Shown here: in pieces, positions 49,798 through 59,049 of the stretch
How the letters are laid out: every line of letters begins with the position of its first letter
Position numbering within the stretch: position 1 is the stretch's first letter
Assembly: GCA_035550655.1 (NCBI GenBank)
Contig: DASZOU010000035.1
Location: forward strand, 5,753-69,752
Length of the DNA stretch: 64,000 bases
Direction of reading: 5' to 3'
From: DASZTV01 sp035550655
GTDB taxonomy: Bacteria > Actinomycetota > Actinomycetes > JAFAQI01
Program-made: the position numbers and the translations under genes
Notes under the pieces: model-generated
What the model was told of the DNA's origin: nothing
Seen by the model: the letters and a program-made list of their open reading frames with translations, nothing else
Databases searched by the model: none

Positions 49798-52424
49798 TGG
49801 TTGCCTCCTGTCCGGCGCGAGGGACGGCGGGATGCGGAGATCGCATGACCGACGCTGAACCTCGCAGCGCGGCGACCGATCCGGTAGCCGGCCCGACGCT
49901 CGCGTACGTGAGGTATCGCCGGCTGCGCCGCGAAGAACCGCCGCTTCGCGGTCTCGATGAGCACCAGGTAGCCAACGACCAGTCCGGCGATCACCACATA
50001 GATCCGCGCCGGTGGGGAGCGGAAGCCGAGGGTGTGGGCGAGCGGGGTGAGCGGCAGCAGCGCACCGACCGCAACCGCGCCGATTGCCGCGAGCAACAGC
50101 GGAACGCTGGGCCGGCTGCGGGTGAACGGCGAGCGGCGGGTGCGGATCACGAAGATCACCAATGTCTGGGTGGCGAGGGACTCCACGAACCAGCCGGTGC
50201 GGAACAGGCCCGCGTGGGCATGGAAGCCCCACACCAGGATCGCGAACGTGCCGAAGTCGAACAGCGATGACAGCGGACCGAAGACGAGCATGAAGCGGCG
50301 GATGAAGCCGATGTCCCAGCGTGACGGGCGCACGAGCTGTTCGGCGTCGACCTCGTCGGTGGGGATCGCGAGCTGGCTGCCGTCGTAGAGCAGGTTGTTC
50401 AGCAGGATCTGCCCCGGCAACATCGGCAGGAAGTTGAGGACGGCAGATGCCCCGGCGGCGCTGACCATGTTCCCGAAGTTGCTCGAGGTCCCCATCAGGA
50501 CGTACTTGATCGTGTTGGCGAAGATCCGCCGGCCCTCGGCGACGCCGTCGGCAAGGACGTTGAGGTCCTTCTCGAGCAGGATCACGTCGGCGGCGTCCTT
50601 CGCGACGTCCGTCGCGGTGTCGACCGAGATGCCGACGTCGGCCGCGTGAAGTGCGACCGCGTCATTGACGCCATCCCCGAGGAACGCGACGTCGAGATCT
50701 CGACGGCGTTCCGCGCGGACGATCCGTGCCTTGTGTTCGGGGCTGACTCGGGCGAACACGCTGGTCGTGGCGACCTTGTCGCGGAGCTCGTCGTCGTCGA
50801 GCGCGTCCACCTCCGCTCCTGTCATGACCCCGCCCGCGGCGAGCCCGAGCTGCTCACAGACGGTGGTCGCGACCGTCGGGTTGTCGCCCGTCACCACCTT
50901 GACGGTCACCCCGAGCCCTGCGAGGCGGGCCAGCGCCGAGGCGGCCGAGGCCTTCGGAGGGTCGAGAAACACCAAGAAGCCTCGCAGGGCCAGCTGACGC
51001 TCGTCGTCCTCGGCGATCGTGGTGAGGCCGGCCGCCGGCCGGGTGGCGACGGCAACGATCCGGTGGCCGGCAGCGAACTCGCGGTCGAGCAGCGTCGTCG
51101 CGCTCTCGGGCGACCGCTCGCAACGCGCCAGGATCGCCTCGGGTGCGCCCTTGGTGACCAGCACGCGATTCCCCGTCGGGTCGTCAACCAGGACGCTGAG
51201 CAGCCGACGGTCGTGGTCGAAGGGCAGCACCGCCACCCGCTGGTAGCGATCGGCTGTCTCGCGCGCGACGGCGCTGGCTGGTGAGGTCCACAGCGCGTCG
51301 TCGAGCGAGTTTGCCGCGACCGCGCCGGACCGCCCGACGGTGACCTCGCAAGCAAGCAAGCCGAGCAGCAGCGCATCGTCGCCTGCGGTACCGTCCGGCG
51401 CGAGAGCGCGCATGAAGGCGATGCGGCCGTCGGTGAGAGTCCCGGTCTTGTCGGTGAGCAGAACCTCGATGTCCCCGAGATCCTCGATGCAGACCAGCCG
51501 CTTGACGAGGACCTGGCGTCGCGCCAGCCGTCGCGAGCCCGCCGCGAGGCTCGAGGAGACCACCGCGGGGAGCAGCTGCGGTGTGATGCCGACTGCGATC
51601 GCGAGCGAGAACAGCAAGGCCTCGATCACACTGCGCCCGAGGACGATGTTCACGACGAGGACGGCGCTGGTGAGCAGTCCAGCGACCTCGGCCAGCAGCA
51701 TCGAGAACTTCCGCAGCCCGGCCTGGAACTCCGTCTCGGGATGCCGCTCGCCGAGCTCGAGTGCGATCCGGCCGAACTCCGTGCCACCGCCGGTGGCGAC
51801 GACCACGCCGGTTCCGGTTCCCGCATGGACAACCGTTCCCATCAGTCCGCAACACCGCAGCTCCGCCAGTGCCGAGCTAGCCGGAACGGCCTCCAGGCTC
51901 TTCTCCACCGGCAGCGACTCGCCCGTCATTGCGGACTCGTCACACTCGAGGCCAGAAACCGACAGCAGTCGTACGTCGGCCGGAATCACCTCGCCGAGGC
52001 GAAGCACCAGGACGTCGCCGTGAACGAGCTCGGTGATGTCGACCGACTGCGGCGAACCGTCGCGCATCACCAGAGCCAGGTGCCGGATCTGGGAGTGCAG
52101 CGCCTCGGTCGCCTTCTCAGCGCGGTACTCGTTGAAGAACCCGAGCCCGATCGACAGCGTCAGGATGACGGCGATGATCGCCGCGTCGTTGCGCTCGCCG
52201 AGGAAGAACGATGCCGTGGCGGTTGCGGCGAGCAGCAGCAGCAGCGGGGAACGGACCTGGCGCAGCAGTACCTGCAGTGCCTGGGTGTGATGTGACCGCA
52301 GCGCGTTGCGCCCGAAGTGCGCGAGCCGTTCCGCTGCCGCCGCTGCGGTCAGGCCCGCTGGCTGTGAGTCGACCTCTCGCAGCACCTGGTCAGCCGACAG
52401 CGCAGCTGCCTCGCTGACCAGCAT
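49794..52424 (-). CDS. P-type cation ATPase, Mg2+-transporter (P3B)-like
   Basis: An 876-residue P-type ATPase. Actuator loop TGES at 167-170, phosphorylation site DKTGTLT with Asp325, nucleotide-domain KGAPEAIL, and hinge GDGVNDA. The intramembrane motif is GITPQLLPAVVS (279-290), like the GLTPEMLP of MgtA/MgtB, so Mg2+ import is most likely. About ten helices. It heads an operon with phosphoketolase and acetate kinase, an uncommon pairing that hints at shared control under energy or Mg2+ stress. The family is sure; the ion is inferred. Confidence 0.88.
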   Translation of the reverse strand: MLVSEAAALSADQVLREVDSQPAGLTAAAAAERLAHFGRNALRSHHTQALQVLLRQVRSPLLLLLAATATASFFLGERNDAAIIAVILTLSIGLGFFNEYRAEKATEALHSQIRHLALVMRDGSPQSVDITELVHGDVLVLRLGEVIPADVRLLSVSGLECDESAMTGESLPVEKSLEAVPASSALAELRCCGLMGTVVHAGTGTGVVVATGGGTEFGRIALELGERHPETEFQAGLRKFSMLLAEVAGLLTSAVLVVNIVLGRSVIEALLFSLAIAVGITPQLLPAVVSSSLAAGSRRLARRQVLVKRLVCIEDLGDIEVLLTDKTGTLTDGRIAFMRALAPDGTAGDDALLLGLLACEVTVGRSGAVAANSLDDALWTSPASAVARETADRYQRVAVLPFDHDRRLLSVLVDDPTGNRVLVTKGAPEAILARCERSPESATTLLDREFAAGHRIVAVATRPAAGLTTIAEDDERQLALRGFLVFLDPPKASAASALARLAGLGVTVKVVTGDNPTVATTVCEQLGLAAGGVMTGAEVDALDDDELRDKVATTSVFARVSPEHKARIVRAERRRDLDVAFLGDGVNDAVALHAADVGISVDTATDVAKDAADVILLEKDLNVLADGVAEGRRIFANTIKYVLMGTSSNFGNMVSAAGASAVLNFLPMLPGQILLNNLLYDGSQLAIPTDEVDAEQLVRPSRWDIGFIRRFMLVFGPLSSLFDFGTFAILVWGFHAHAGLFRTGWFVESLATQTLVIFVIRTRRSPFTRSRPSVPLLLAAIGAVAVGALLPLTPLAHTLGFRSPPARIYVVIAGLVVGYLVLIETAKRRFFAAQPAIPHVRERRAGYRIGRRAARFSVGHAISASRRPSRRTGGNQ

Positions 52425-52490
52425 GCCTCCAGCCTGCCGGTCCGGACGACCGTCGCATAGGGCACAAAGTCGGTTGGTGCAGCGACCGGC

Positions 52491-53621
52491 TCAGCTCGCT
52501 GCAGCGGCGCTCGCCACCACGGCGGCGGTGGCGAGCAGCAGCTCCTCGCCACCCAGCGGGCCCACGAGCTGCAGGCTGGCGGGCACCGCCGAGCCCTCGG
52601 TGCGGATCGGTTGCGCGGTGCAGGGCGTGCCCGCCGCGTTGAACGGCGTCACGTGGCTCGTGATCTCCATGACGGTCGTCAGGAACGTGTCGGGGGTGAG
52701 CGCGTCGAGGCGCGGCGGGAACACCGGCAAGGTGGGCAGCGCAAGCAGCTCGACCTGCTCGAAGAGCCGCAGGGTCGACTCGCGCCAGGTCCGCAGCTGC
52801 GTTCGTGCCGTGTCCACCCCCGCCGAGAAGTCCGGCGCCATCGCCAGCATTCCGGCGACATCTTCGGTGATGCCGTCCGGATGATTCGCGACGAGCTTGC
52901 CGTCGGATTCCATCAGCTCCGCGAAGTAGATCGGCGTCCAGAGCTCCGAGCCGGCCGCGATCGGGAAGAACTCGATGTCGACGACGGTGAAGCCGGCCTC
53001 GCGCAGGGCGTGATCCACGGCCGCTTCGATGCGGGGGTCGCCGGCGGTGCGGACCCGACCCACGGTCGTCGCGGCGTTCGACGCAACGGTGAAGCCCGGC
53101 TCGAGCAGCTCCATGCCGCGGACGAGCCCGGCGACGTCGCGAGCCATCGGCCCGATCGTGTCGAAGCTCGGCGCCAGCGGCCATACCCCGTCGAGGGACA
53201 CCCGGCCGTGGGTGGTCTTCAGCCCGCTGGTGCCGCAGCACGCGGACGGGATCCGGACCGATCCGCCGGTGTCCGAGCCGAGCGCGACGTCCGCCTCGTC
53301 GTTGGCGACCGCGGTTGCGGAGCCGCTGCTCGACCCGCCCGGGATCAGGCTCCGGTCGAGTGGGTTGACCGGGCTGCCGAACCATGGGTTGGTGCCGATC
53401 GGCAGCGCGGCGAGCTCGTGCAGGTTGGCCTTGCCGACGATCCGCGCGTTCGCGGCTCTGGCACCGGCCAGGCAGGCGGCGTCGGAAGCTGCAGGCTTCG
53501 CGATGCGCTCCAGGGCACGAGAGCCCGCCGTGGTGGGGACGCCCGCGACGTCGATGAGGTCCTTGACGGCGAGCCGCGTTCCGTCACCGGTCGCGTCGAG
53601 CTTGGTGATGAAGGTCGTCAT
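52491..53621 (-). CDS. Amidase-signature family hydrolase
   Basis: A 376-residue amidase. The Ser-cisSer-Lys triad is visible: Lys near residue 20 in AVKDLIDVAG, Ser in PGGSSSGSATAV and the nucleophile in GSDTGGSVRIPSACCG. Length is short for the family (about 450-500), with the C-terminal part reduced, resembling the indole-acetamide-hydrolase-like short group. An 18-bp site at 53658-53675 lies 36 bases upstream of its ATG and recurs before the HD/LuxR regulator, pointing to control by that protein. Confidence 0.9.
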   Translation of the reverse strand: MTTFITKLDATGDGTRLAVKDLIDVAGVPTTAGSRALERIAKPAASDAACLAGARAANARIVGKANLHELAALPIGTNPWFGSPVNPLDRSLIPGGSSSGSATAVANDEADVALGSDTGGSVRIPSACCGTSGLKTTHGRVSLDGVWPLAPSFDTIGPMARDVAGLVRGMELLEPGFTVASNAATTVGRVRTAGDPRIEAAVDHALREAGFTVVDIEFFPIAAGSELWTPIYFAELMESDGKLVANHPDGITEDVAGMLAMAPDFSAGVDTARTQLRTWRESTLRLFEQVELLALPTLPVFPPRLDALTPDTFLTTVMEITSHVTPFNAAGTPCTAQPIRTEGSAVPASLQLVGPLGGEELLLATAAVVASAAAAS

Positions 53622-53657
53622 GTGGATGAGCCTGCCTCATGCCGGCCGCCGGTCGCA

Positions 53658-53675
53658 TCGGGAGAACTCCCCATC
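53658..53675. promoter_or_regulatory. 18-bp palindromic site upstream of amidase gene
   Basis: TCGGGAGAACTCCCCATC contains the palindrome GGGAG-AA-CTCCC. The exact reverse complement occurs at 55230-55247. In the reading direction of the amidase gene the site ends 36 bases before the ATG. Short palindromes of this shape suit NarL/LuxR-type dimers, and such a protein is encoded between the two copies. Confidence 0.75.
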
Positions 53676-55209
53676 ATGAGTCCCGGCCGGCGGGGACCAG
53701 TCCGTTCTCGATGGCGAACAGCGCCGCCGCGCCCCGCGTCGACGCGCCGATCTTCCGGTAGATGTGCTGGACGTGGTGGTCGGCGGTCTTCGGCGAGACG
53801 ACGAGCTGAGCCGCGATCTCGCGTGTGGTGAGCCCCAGTGCCATGAGGCGTACGACGTCGACCTCGCGGCTGGTGAGCCCGCCGGGCTGTGCGGGGCGGG
53901 CAACCCGGCGATGGCCTGCTGAGGCGAGCACCCGCTCGACGGCTTCGCCGTCCAGCCGGCCGGCGGACGCGTCGCGTCTGAGCTCGGCGGCCGCCTCGGC
54001 TGCGGTCAACGCAGCGCGATGCGGCCGGTCGGAGACCATCGCCTGGTAGGAGTCGGCGGCGGCGACGACCCGCGCCGCCTCGTCGAGCTCGCCGGCCGTC
54101 GGGCGCCGGTGGTAGCCGGACTGGTCGAGGCGCTCGTGGGCGCCACCGGCCGGGACGGCGAGCCGAGCCGTGAAGGCAAGTCGGCGCAACAGCTGGTCAG
54201 TGACCATCGCATGGGTTTCCATGCGTTCGCGTTCGTCGCGGGTGAGCGGACTGGGCTTGTCCAGGATCGAGTTCGGGATGGCGACGACGCCGAAGTCGTG
54301 CACCAGCGCCGCTGCCTCGGCGAGCGGTCCGCTTGCCTCGCGGGCGAGACCGGCGACGGCGCGGGAGTGGCCGCCCGTCCACGGCGACTTGAGGTCGGTG
54401 AAGTCGGCGAGGACGAGCAGCGCGTCGTGCGCCTCCGCCTCCGTGAGAGCGTGGCCCGGCGGTGCGACATCGAGTGCCGCGTCCCACGGATCCGCCGCGA
54501 CGACCTCGTCGTACCAGTTCGGGCCGTGAGCCACGACGAGGTCGGCCAGCGTCGGGTCGTAGGTCTTGCCCCGGCGGGCGCGGATGGTGGCGACAGCGGC
54601 GTGGACGTCGGCGGCACGCGCCAGCGCTTCGAACTCCTGCGACAGCTGGGTCACCCGCATCGGCAGCGGGATCGCCGTGCCCTTGCAGCCGGTAGGGAAG
54701 CCGCGACCGTTCCAGCGCTCGAAGCTGGTCGCGAGCGAGGCCCGGACCGAGGAATCGACGCCGAGCCGGGTTGCCAGGACGTCGCTGACCTCGCACGCCG
54801 TTCGGAAGTTCATCTCCATGGCGGCTCGGCCGGTGGCCAGTACGCCGAGCAGCGCGCGGACTCGATCCAAGCCGTGCCGGCCGGGCCCGGCGTGGGCCAG
54901 CATCAGGCGAACCATCTCGGGCGGACTCGCGTTGTCGGCGAGCATCGCCTCCGCCCGCACCTCGATCTCGTCGCCGAACAGCTGCGCCATGTCGAAGGCA
55001 TGACTCGTGCAGCCGAGGAATCGGAGCGTGCCCGTCCACCAGCAGGTCTCCAGCTCGGCCGCACTCGCGCCCGCCGCTTCGGCGAGGCGCTGTCCCAGGA
55101 CGGTCGCCCGCAGCTGGGAGCCCGCGGGTTGCGCGAAAGCGTGGTCCTGCCCCACCGCGAGCAGAGCCGCGATCTCCGCTCGGGTCACCCCCGGGTTCAT
55201 GACCGCCAC
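53674..55209 (-). CDS. HD-GYP-like phosphohydrolase domain fused to LuxR-type DNA-binding domain
   Basis: A 511-residue regulator. The N-terminal half (about 40-250) is a degenerate helical/HD-like region. Residues about 255-425 form an HD-GYP-like domain: GGHSRAVAGLAREASG, the VHDFGVVAIPNSILDKPSPLTRDE HD block and HERLDQSGYHRRP in place of HHExxxGxGYP. The C-terminus (about 435-505) is a LuxR/NarL HTH: LTSREVDVVRLMALGLTTREIAAQLVVSPKTADHHVQHIYRKIG. It may link a cyclic nucleotide or other phosphoester to transcription. Two copies of an 18-bp palindrome flank the gene. Confidence 0.87.
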   Translation of the reverse strand: MAVMNPGVTRAEIAALLAVGQDHAFAQPAGSQLRATVLGQRLAEAAGASAAELETCWWTGTLRFLGCTSHAFDMAQLFGDEIEVRAEAMLADNASPPEMVRLMLAHAGPGRHGLDRVRALLGVLATGRAAMEMNFRTACEVSDVLATRLGVDSSVRASLATSFERWNGRGFPTGCKGTAIPLPMRVTQLSQEFEALARAADVHAAVATIRARRGKTYDPTLADLVVAHGPNWYDEVVAADPWDAALDVAPPGHALTEAEAHDALLVLADFTDLKSPWTGGHSRAVAGLAREASGPLAEAAALVHDFGVVAIPNSILDKPSPLTRDERERMETHAMVTDQLLRRLAFTARLAVPAGGAHERLDQSGYHRRPTAGELDEAARVVAAADSYQAMVSDRPHRAALTAAEAAAELRRDASAGRLDGEAVERVLASAGHRRVARPAQPGGLTSREVDVVRLMALGLTTREIAAQLVVSPKTADHHVQHIYRKIGASTRGAAALFAIENGLVPAGRDS

Positions 55210-55229
55210 CGTAGACGGACGCTCGGGAA

Positions 55230-55247
55230 GATGGGGAGTTCTCCCGA
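55230..55247. promoter_or_regulatory. 18-bp palindromic site between HD/LuxR gene and SnoaL-like gene
   Basis: GATGGGGAGTTCTCCCGA is the exact reverse complement of 53658-53675. It lies 20 bases upstream of the HD/LuxR start and 76 bases upstream of the divergent SnoaL-like gene. Its orientation towards the SnoaL-like gene matches that of the other copy towards the amidase gene. Confidence 0.75.
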
Positions 55248-55323
55248 CGCGCCGAGGCCCACCTTCGCCCGATGCTCGAAGAACCGGGCGCGAGCCAGCG
55301 CCCCCGTTAGTGAGGGGTGGGAC

Positions 55324-55719
55324 ATGAGTGGGTTCGACGAGGCGTCGGTCGCGGAGTTCCTCGACCAGCTGTGCAAGGCATGGGAGACCAACGACGGCGC
55401 GGAGCTCGGCTCGCTGTTCACCGGCGACGGATCGCTCATCAATCCGTTCGGTCAGCGGGCCGAGGGGCGGTCAGGCGTCGCGGCGATGTACGCCGAGTAC
55501 TTCACCGGCATCTTGGCCGGCACCTCGACCTCGGTCACCGGGCAAGCCGTGCGACCGATCGATGACCGCCATGCGCTGGTGGACGTGGAGCAGACGATTC
55601 TGGGTGCCGACGGAGCGGTCGTGCTCGCCGTTCATCTGACGGCGCTGCTTCGTTGCGAGGACGGGCAGTTGCGGTTCGTCGACGCGCGGCCGTATGCCTT
55701 CCAGGATGCGCCTGCCTGA
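55324..55719 (+). CDS. SnoaL/NTF2-like fold protein
   Basis: A 131-residue cone-fold protein (FLDQLCKAWETNDGAELGSLFTGDGSLINPFG opening, then AAMYAEYFTGIL and VDVEQTIL strands). Such proteins can be isomerases, cyclases or ligand binders; no catalytic set can be assigned. ATG 55324 has GAGGGG nine bases upstream. It is divergent from the HD/LuxR gene and shares its palindromic site, so it is a probable target of that regulator. The cydC gene converges 13 bases after its stop. Confidence 0.82.
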   Translation: MSGFDEASVAEFLDQLCKAWETNDGAELGSLFTGDGSLINPFGQRAEGRSGVAAMYAEYFTGILAGTSTSVTGQAVRPIDDRHALVDVEQTILGADGAVVLAVHLTALLRCEDGQLRFVDARPYAFQDAPA

Positions 55720-55732
55720 GCCGCAGCTGCGC

Positions 55733-57409
55733 TCATCGAATCGGCGGGCGCACTCGAATGATCTCGTCGAGGCCGTCGATGCCCTCGAGGTCGTGCGTGA
55801 TCAGAAGCAGGGTGTGGCCCTCCGTGGCCGCGAGGAGGTCGGCCAGAAGCTCGCGGCTGGTGTCCGGGTCGAGATGTGCGGTGGGCTCGTCGAGAACGAG
55901 AATGGGCGGGTCCGCCAGGAGCGCCCGCGCCAGCATCAGCCGTTGTGCCTGACCGCCCGACAGCTCGGCGCCATGAGTGCCGACGGGGGTCTCCCATCCG
56001 AGCGGCAGCGACTGGATGAAGTCGAGCAGTCGCACCCGTTCGGCGACGTCGTCGAGCTGCTGTTGGCTGGCGTCGGGTCTGGCCAAGCGCACGTTCTCGC
56101 GGATCGTCGAGTCGAAGACATGGCCGTCCGCGGGCGCGCCGCCCACGATCGCTCGAACGTCGTCGGCGGCGTACGCGGCAAGCGGCTGTCCGTTGAGCAG
56201 CGCCTGCCCGCTGTCGAGGTCCAGGAACCGGAACAGGATCGAGGCGACGGTGCTCTTGCCCGCCCCCGACGGACCGATCAGCGCGACGCGCCGACCGGGT
56301 GGCAGGTCGACGGACAAGCGGTCCAGCGCCAGCGGTTCGGCGGCGCCGTAGCGCGCCCGGGCGCCGATCAGCTGCAGGTGGATCGGTGCGGTGGGCGGCG
56401 GCAGTGGCGTTGCGGGATCCGCCACCGGCGTCGGTGCATCGAGCACCTCCAGCACGCGCCGGGAGCCGGCCCGCACCGACGCGAGCTGCTGGGCCGCCGC
56501 GGTGAGCGGGTTGGTTGCCTCGAACGCCGCCAGGCCGGTCAGCACCACGACGGCCACGCCGATCCGGTCGAGGCCGTGCGTCGCCGCTGCGACCGCGACG
56601 AGAAGCAACAGCCAGACGGTGCCGCCGGCCATCAGCGATGACAAGCCGGCGCCCAGCCCACCCACGAATGCTCGCCGTCGCGCGGCCACTGTCAGCGTCG
56701 CGTCGTCGCTCGCCAGTGCAGCGACGGCCACCTGCTCGTGTCCGAAGGCCACGAGCTCCTGATAGCCCTCGAGCAGATCGGTGACCTTGGTCGCGAGTGA
56801 CGCGCGGGCGGCTGCGACCTGCTGTTCGGCTCGCGCGGCAAGCCGCACGACCAGGGCGGGGACGAGCACGCCCGCGAGGAGAAGTCCGGCCGCGAGGACA
56901 GCGGCGGCGGGCAGGTAGATGAGGGCGAGTCCGACCGCTGCGCCGCCGCCCACGACGAACGCCACCAGCGGTGGGGTGACGCCCCGGATGAAGATGTCCT
57001 GGACCGCGTCGACGTCGCTGACGAGCCGGTTGAGCAGATCGCCGGTGCGCTTGCCGCGGAGGCCGGCGGGAGCGATCCGTTCCAGGGCGGCGAACACCCG
57101 CACCCGCAGGTCGGCGAGGACCCGGAACGCCGCGTCGTGCGACGACAGCCGCTCGAGGTAGCGGAACAGCCCACGGCCGATGCCGAAGGCTCGAACCGCA
57201 ACCACGGCGACTGCCAGTGCTACCTCGTTTGGATGCTCCGAGGCGCGGGCGATGAGGAAGCCGGACACCGCGAACAGTCCCACCCCGCAGGCGACGGTGG
57301 CTGCGCCGGCCAGCACGGCGACGAGCATTCGGGCCCGAAGCGGCCGGGCATCGGCAACGATGCGCCACACCGGATGGTTCCCGCGAGTCGCGGCGACAGT
57401 CGTCATCAC
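55733..57409 (-). CDS. cydC: CydC subunit of heterodimeric thiol ABC exporter
   Basis: A 558-residue half transporter with six membrane helices (about 25-310) and an ABC domain with Walker A GPSGAGKST, signature LSGGQAQR and Walker B ILVLDEPTAHLD. With CydD it exports reduced thiols needed for cytochrome bd assembly in the membrane. It is the last gene of cydABDC and its start overlaps the cydD stop by four bases. Confidence 0.92.
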   Translation of the reverse strand: MMTTVAATRGNHPVWRIVADARPLRARMLVAVLAGAATVACGVGLFAVSGFLIARASEHPNEVALAVAVVAVRAFGIGRGLFRYLERLSSHDAAFRVLADLRVRVFAALERIAPAGLRGKRTGDLLNRLVSDVDAVQDIFIRGVTPPLVAFVVGGGAAVGLALIYLPAAAVLAAGLLLAGVLVPALVVRLAARAEQQVAAARASLATKVTDLLEGYQELVAFGHEQVAVAALASDDATLTVAARRRAFVGGLGAGLSSLMAGGTVWLLLLVAVAAATHGLDRIGVAVVVLTGLAAFEATNPLTAAAQQLASVRAGSRRVLEVLDAPTPVADPATPLPPPTAPIHLQLIGARARYGAAEPLALDRLSVDLPPGRRVALIGPSGAGKSTVASILFRFLDLDSGQALLNGQPLAAYAADDVRAIVGGAPADGHVFDSTIRENVRLARPDASQQQLDDVAERVRLLDFIQSLPLGWETPVGTHGAELSGGQAQRLMLARALLADPPILVLDEPTAHLDPDTSRELLADLLAATEGHTLLLITHDLEGIDGLDEIIRVRPPIR

Positions 57410-59049
57410 ACCAGCACCGGCGCTTCGTGAAGGATCCGGCCTGCCTGCATCGCGACGATCCGGTCAGCATCGGCCGTCCAGCCGTGGACGTGACTGATCG
57501 TGACGACGGTGCGGCCGAGCGCCAGTCGGTCCACGGCGGTCCGCAGGTCCTCGGCAGTCGACTGGTCCAGGTGCGCCGTCGGCTCATCCAACAGCAGCAG
57601 CGGCGCATCGCGCAGGAAGGCGCGTGCCAGTGCCACCCGCTGACGCTGGCCGCTGGACAAGGTCAGTCCGCGTTCGCCCACGACGGTGTCCAGCTCGGCG
57701 AAGTCGAGGACGCCGGCGGCGGCTGCGGCGAGCCGGAGGCGAGCGTCGGTCGCCGCGGAATCGCCGAGGCGGATGTTGGCCGCGACGGTGCCGGCGAACA
57801 GGTGGGCGCGCTGCGGAACCCATGCGATCTGGCGCCGCCAGTCGGCGACGTCGACGCCGCGAAGGTCAACGCCGTCGACGGTGATCCGGCCGGAGGTGGG
57901 CTCGCGGAGACCGAGGAGCAAGGACAGCAGCGAGCTCTTCCCTGCTCCGCTCGGTCCGACAACGGCGAGTCGCTCGCCGGGATGGATGGTGAGACTCAGA
58001 TCGGAAACGGCCGGTTCGGCGCGAGCGGGGTACTGCAGCCCGACGCCTTCGAGGCGAATCGTGGCATCCCGAAGGTCGACGCTCGTCGCGGCGGGAGACG
58101 ACCGCCTCGTGGTGGTCGGTACGTCGAGGATGTCCAGGGCCTCCTGGGCAGCCGTGACCCCCTCCGCGCTGGCATGGAACTGCGCGCCGACCGCGCGAAG
58201 CGGAAGGTAGGCCTCTGGAGCCAGCAGCAGAACCAGCAGCGCCGTCTCGTAGGACAGGTGCCCCGACAGCAGCCGCAGGCCGACCTCGACGGCGACCAAG
58301 GCGGTCGCGAGCGTGGCGAGCAGCTCGAGGACCAGCGCAGACAGGAACGCGATGCGCAGGGTCGCCATCGTTGCCCGGCGGTGCTCGTCGGTGATCCGCC
58401 GAATCGCGGCCACCTGAGCCTTCGCCCGTCCGAACAGCTTCAACGTCGGCAGGCCCTCCACGACGTCGAGAAAGTGCCCACCGAGCCTCGCCAGCAGGAG
58501 CCACTGCCGTTCGGTGCGCGCCCGCGTGTGCAGGCCGATCAGCACCATGAAGACGGGGATGAGCGGGAGGGTCACCGCGATCGTGATGGCGGAGACCGCA
58601 TCCGCGGTTGCGACCCGGATCAGGACCGCGACCGGAACGAGGAGGGCGAGAACGAGCTGCGGCAGGTATCGCGCGAAGTACGGGTCCAGTGCGTCGAGGC
58701 CGCGCGTGATCAAGGTGGTCGTCCGGCCGGTTGCTGCCGGTGGACCGTCCACGGCGAGGCGCGACGCGACGGCGAGTCGCAACTGCGACTTGATCGAGGC
58801 CGCCGCTCGCAATGCGGTGACCTCTCCGCCGTACGTCGCGAGAGCGCGTCCCGTCACGGCCGCGGCGAGGACCACGAGGCTGGTCCGGAGCGAAGCGAGG
58901 CCGTCGTGGGCGTGCGCGATGACGTGAGCGAGCAGGCCCGCCTGAGCGAGCACGAGAGCGGTGGTCAGCAGGCCAATGCCGACGGTCGTGGCGAGGTAGC
59001 CCTTGACCGCCGAGGCGAACCGGTTCAGCCGAGGGTCGTACGGCTTCAT
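57406..59049 (-). CDS. cydD: CydD subunit of heterodimeric thiol ABC exporter
   Basis: A 547-residue half transporter. Six helices in the first ~310 residues, then Walker A GPSGAGKSS, signature LSSGQRQR (slightly altered from LSGGQ) and Walker B LLLLDEPTAHLD. ATG 59049 overlaps the cydB stop (ATGA); the longer open frame upstream reads inside cydB and is not used. It pairs with CydC to supply thiol for cytochrome bd biogenesis. Confidence 0.92.
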   Translation of the reverse strand: MKPYDPRLNRFASAVKGYLATTVGIGLLTTALVLAQAGLLAHVIAHAHDGLASLRTSLVVLAAAVTGRALATYGGEVTALRAAASIKSQLRLAVASRLAVDGPPAATGRTTTLITRGLDALDPYFARYLPQLVLALLVPVAVLIRVATADAVSAITIAVTLPLIPVFMVLIGLHTRARTERQWLLLARLGGHFLDVVEGLPTLKLFGRAKAQVAAIRRITDEHRRATMATLRIAFLSALVLELLATLATALVAVEVGLRLLSGHLSYETALLVLLLAPEAYLPLRAVGAQFHASAEGVTAAQEALDILDVPTTTRRSSPAATSVDLRDATIRLEGVGLQYPARAEPAVSDLSLTIHPGERLAVVGPSGAGKSSLLSLLLGLREPTSGRITVDGVDLRGVDVADWRRQIAWVPQRAHLFAGTVAANIRLGDSAATDARLRLAAAAAGVLDFAELDTVVGERGLTLSSGQRQRVALARAFLRDAPLLLLDEPTAHLDQSTAEDLRTAVDRLALGRTVVTISHVHGWTADADRIVAMQAGRILHEAPVLV

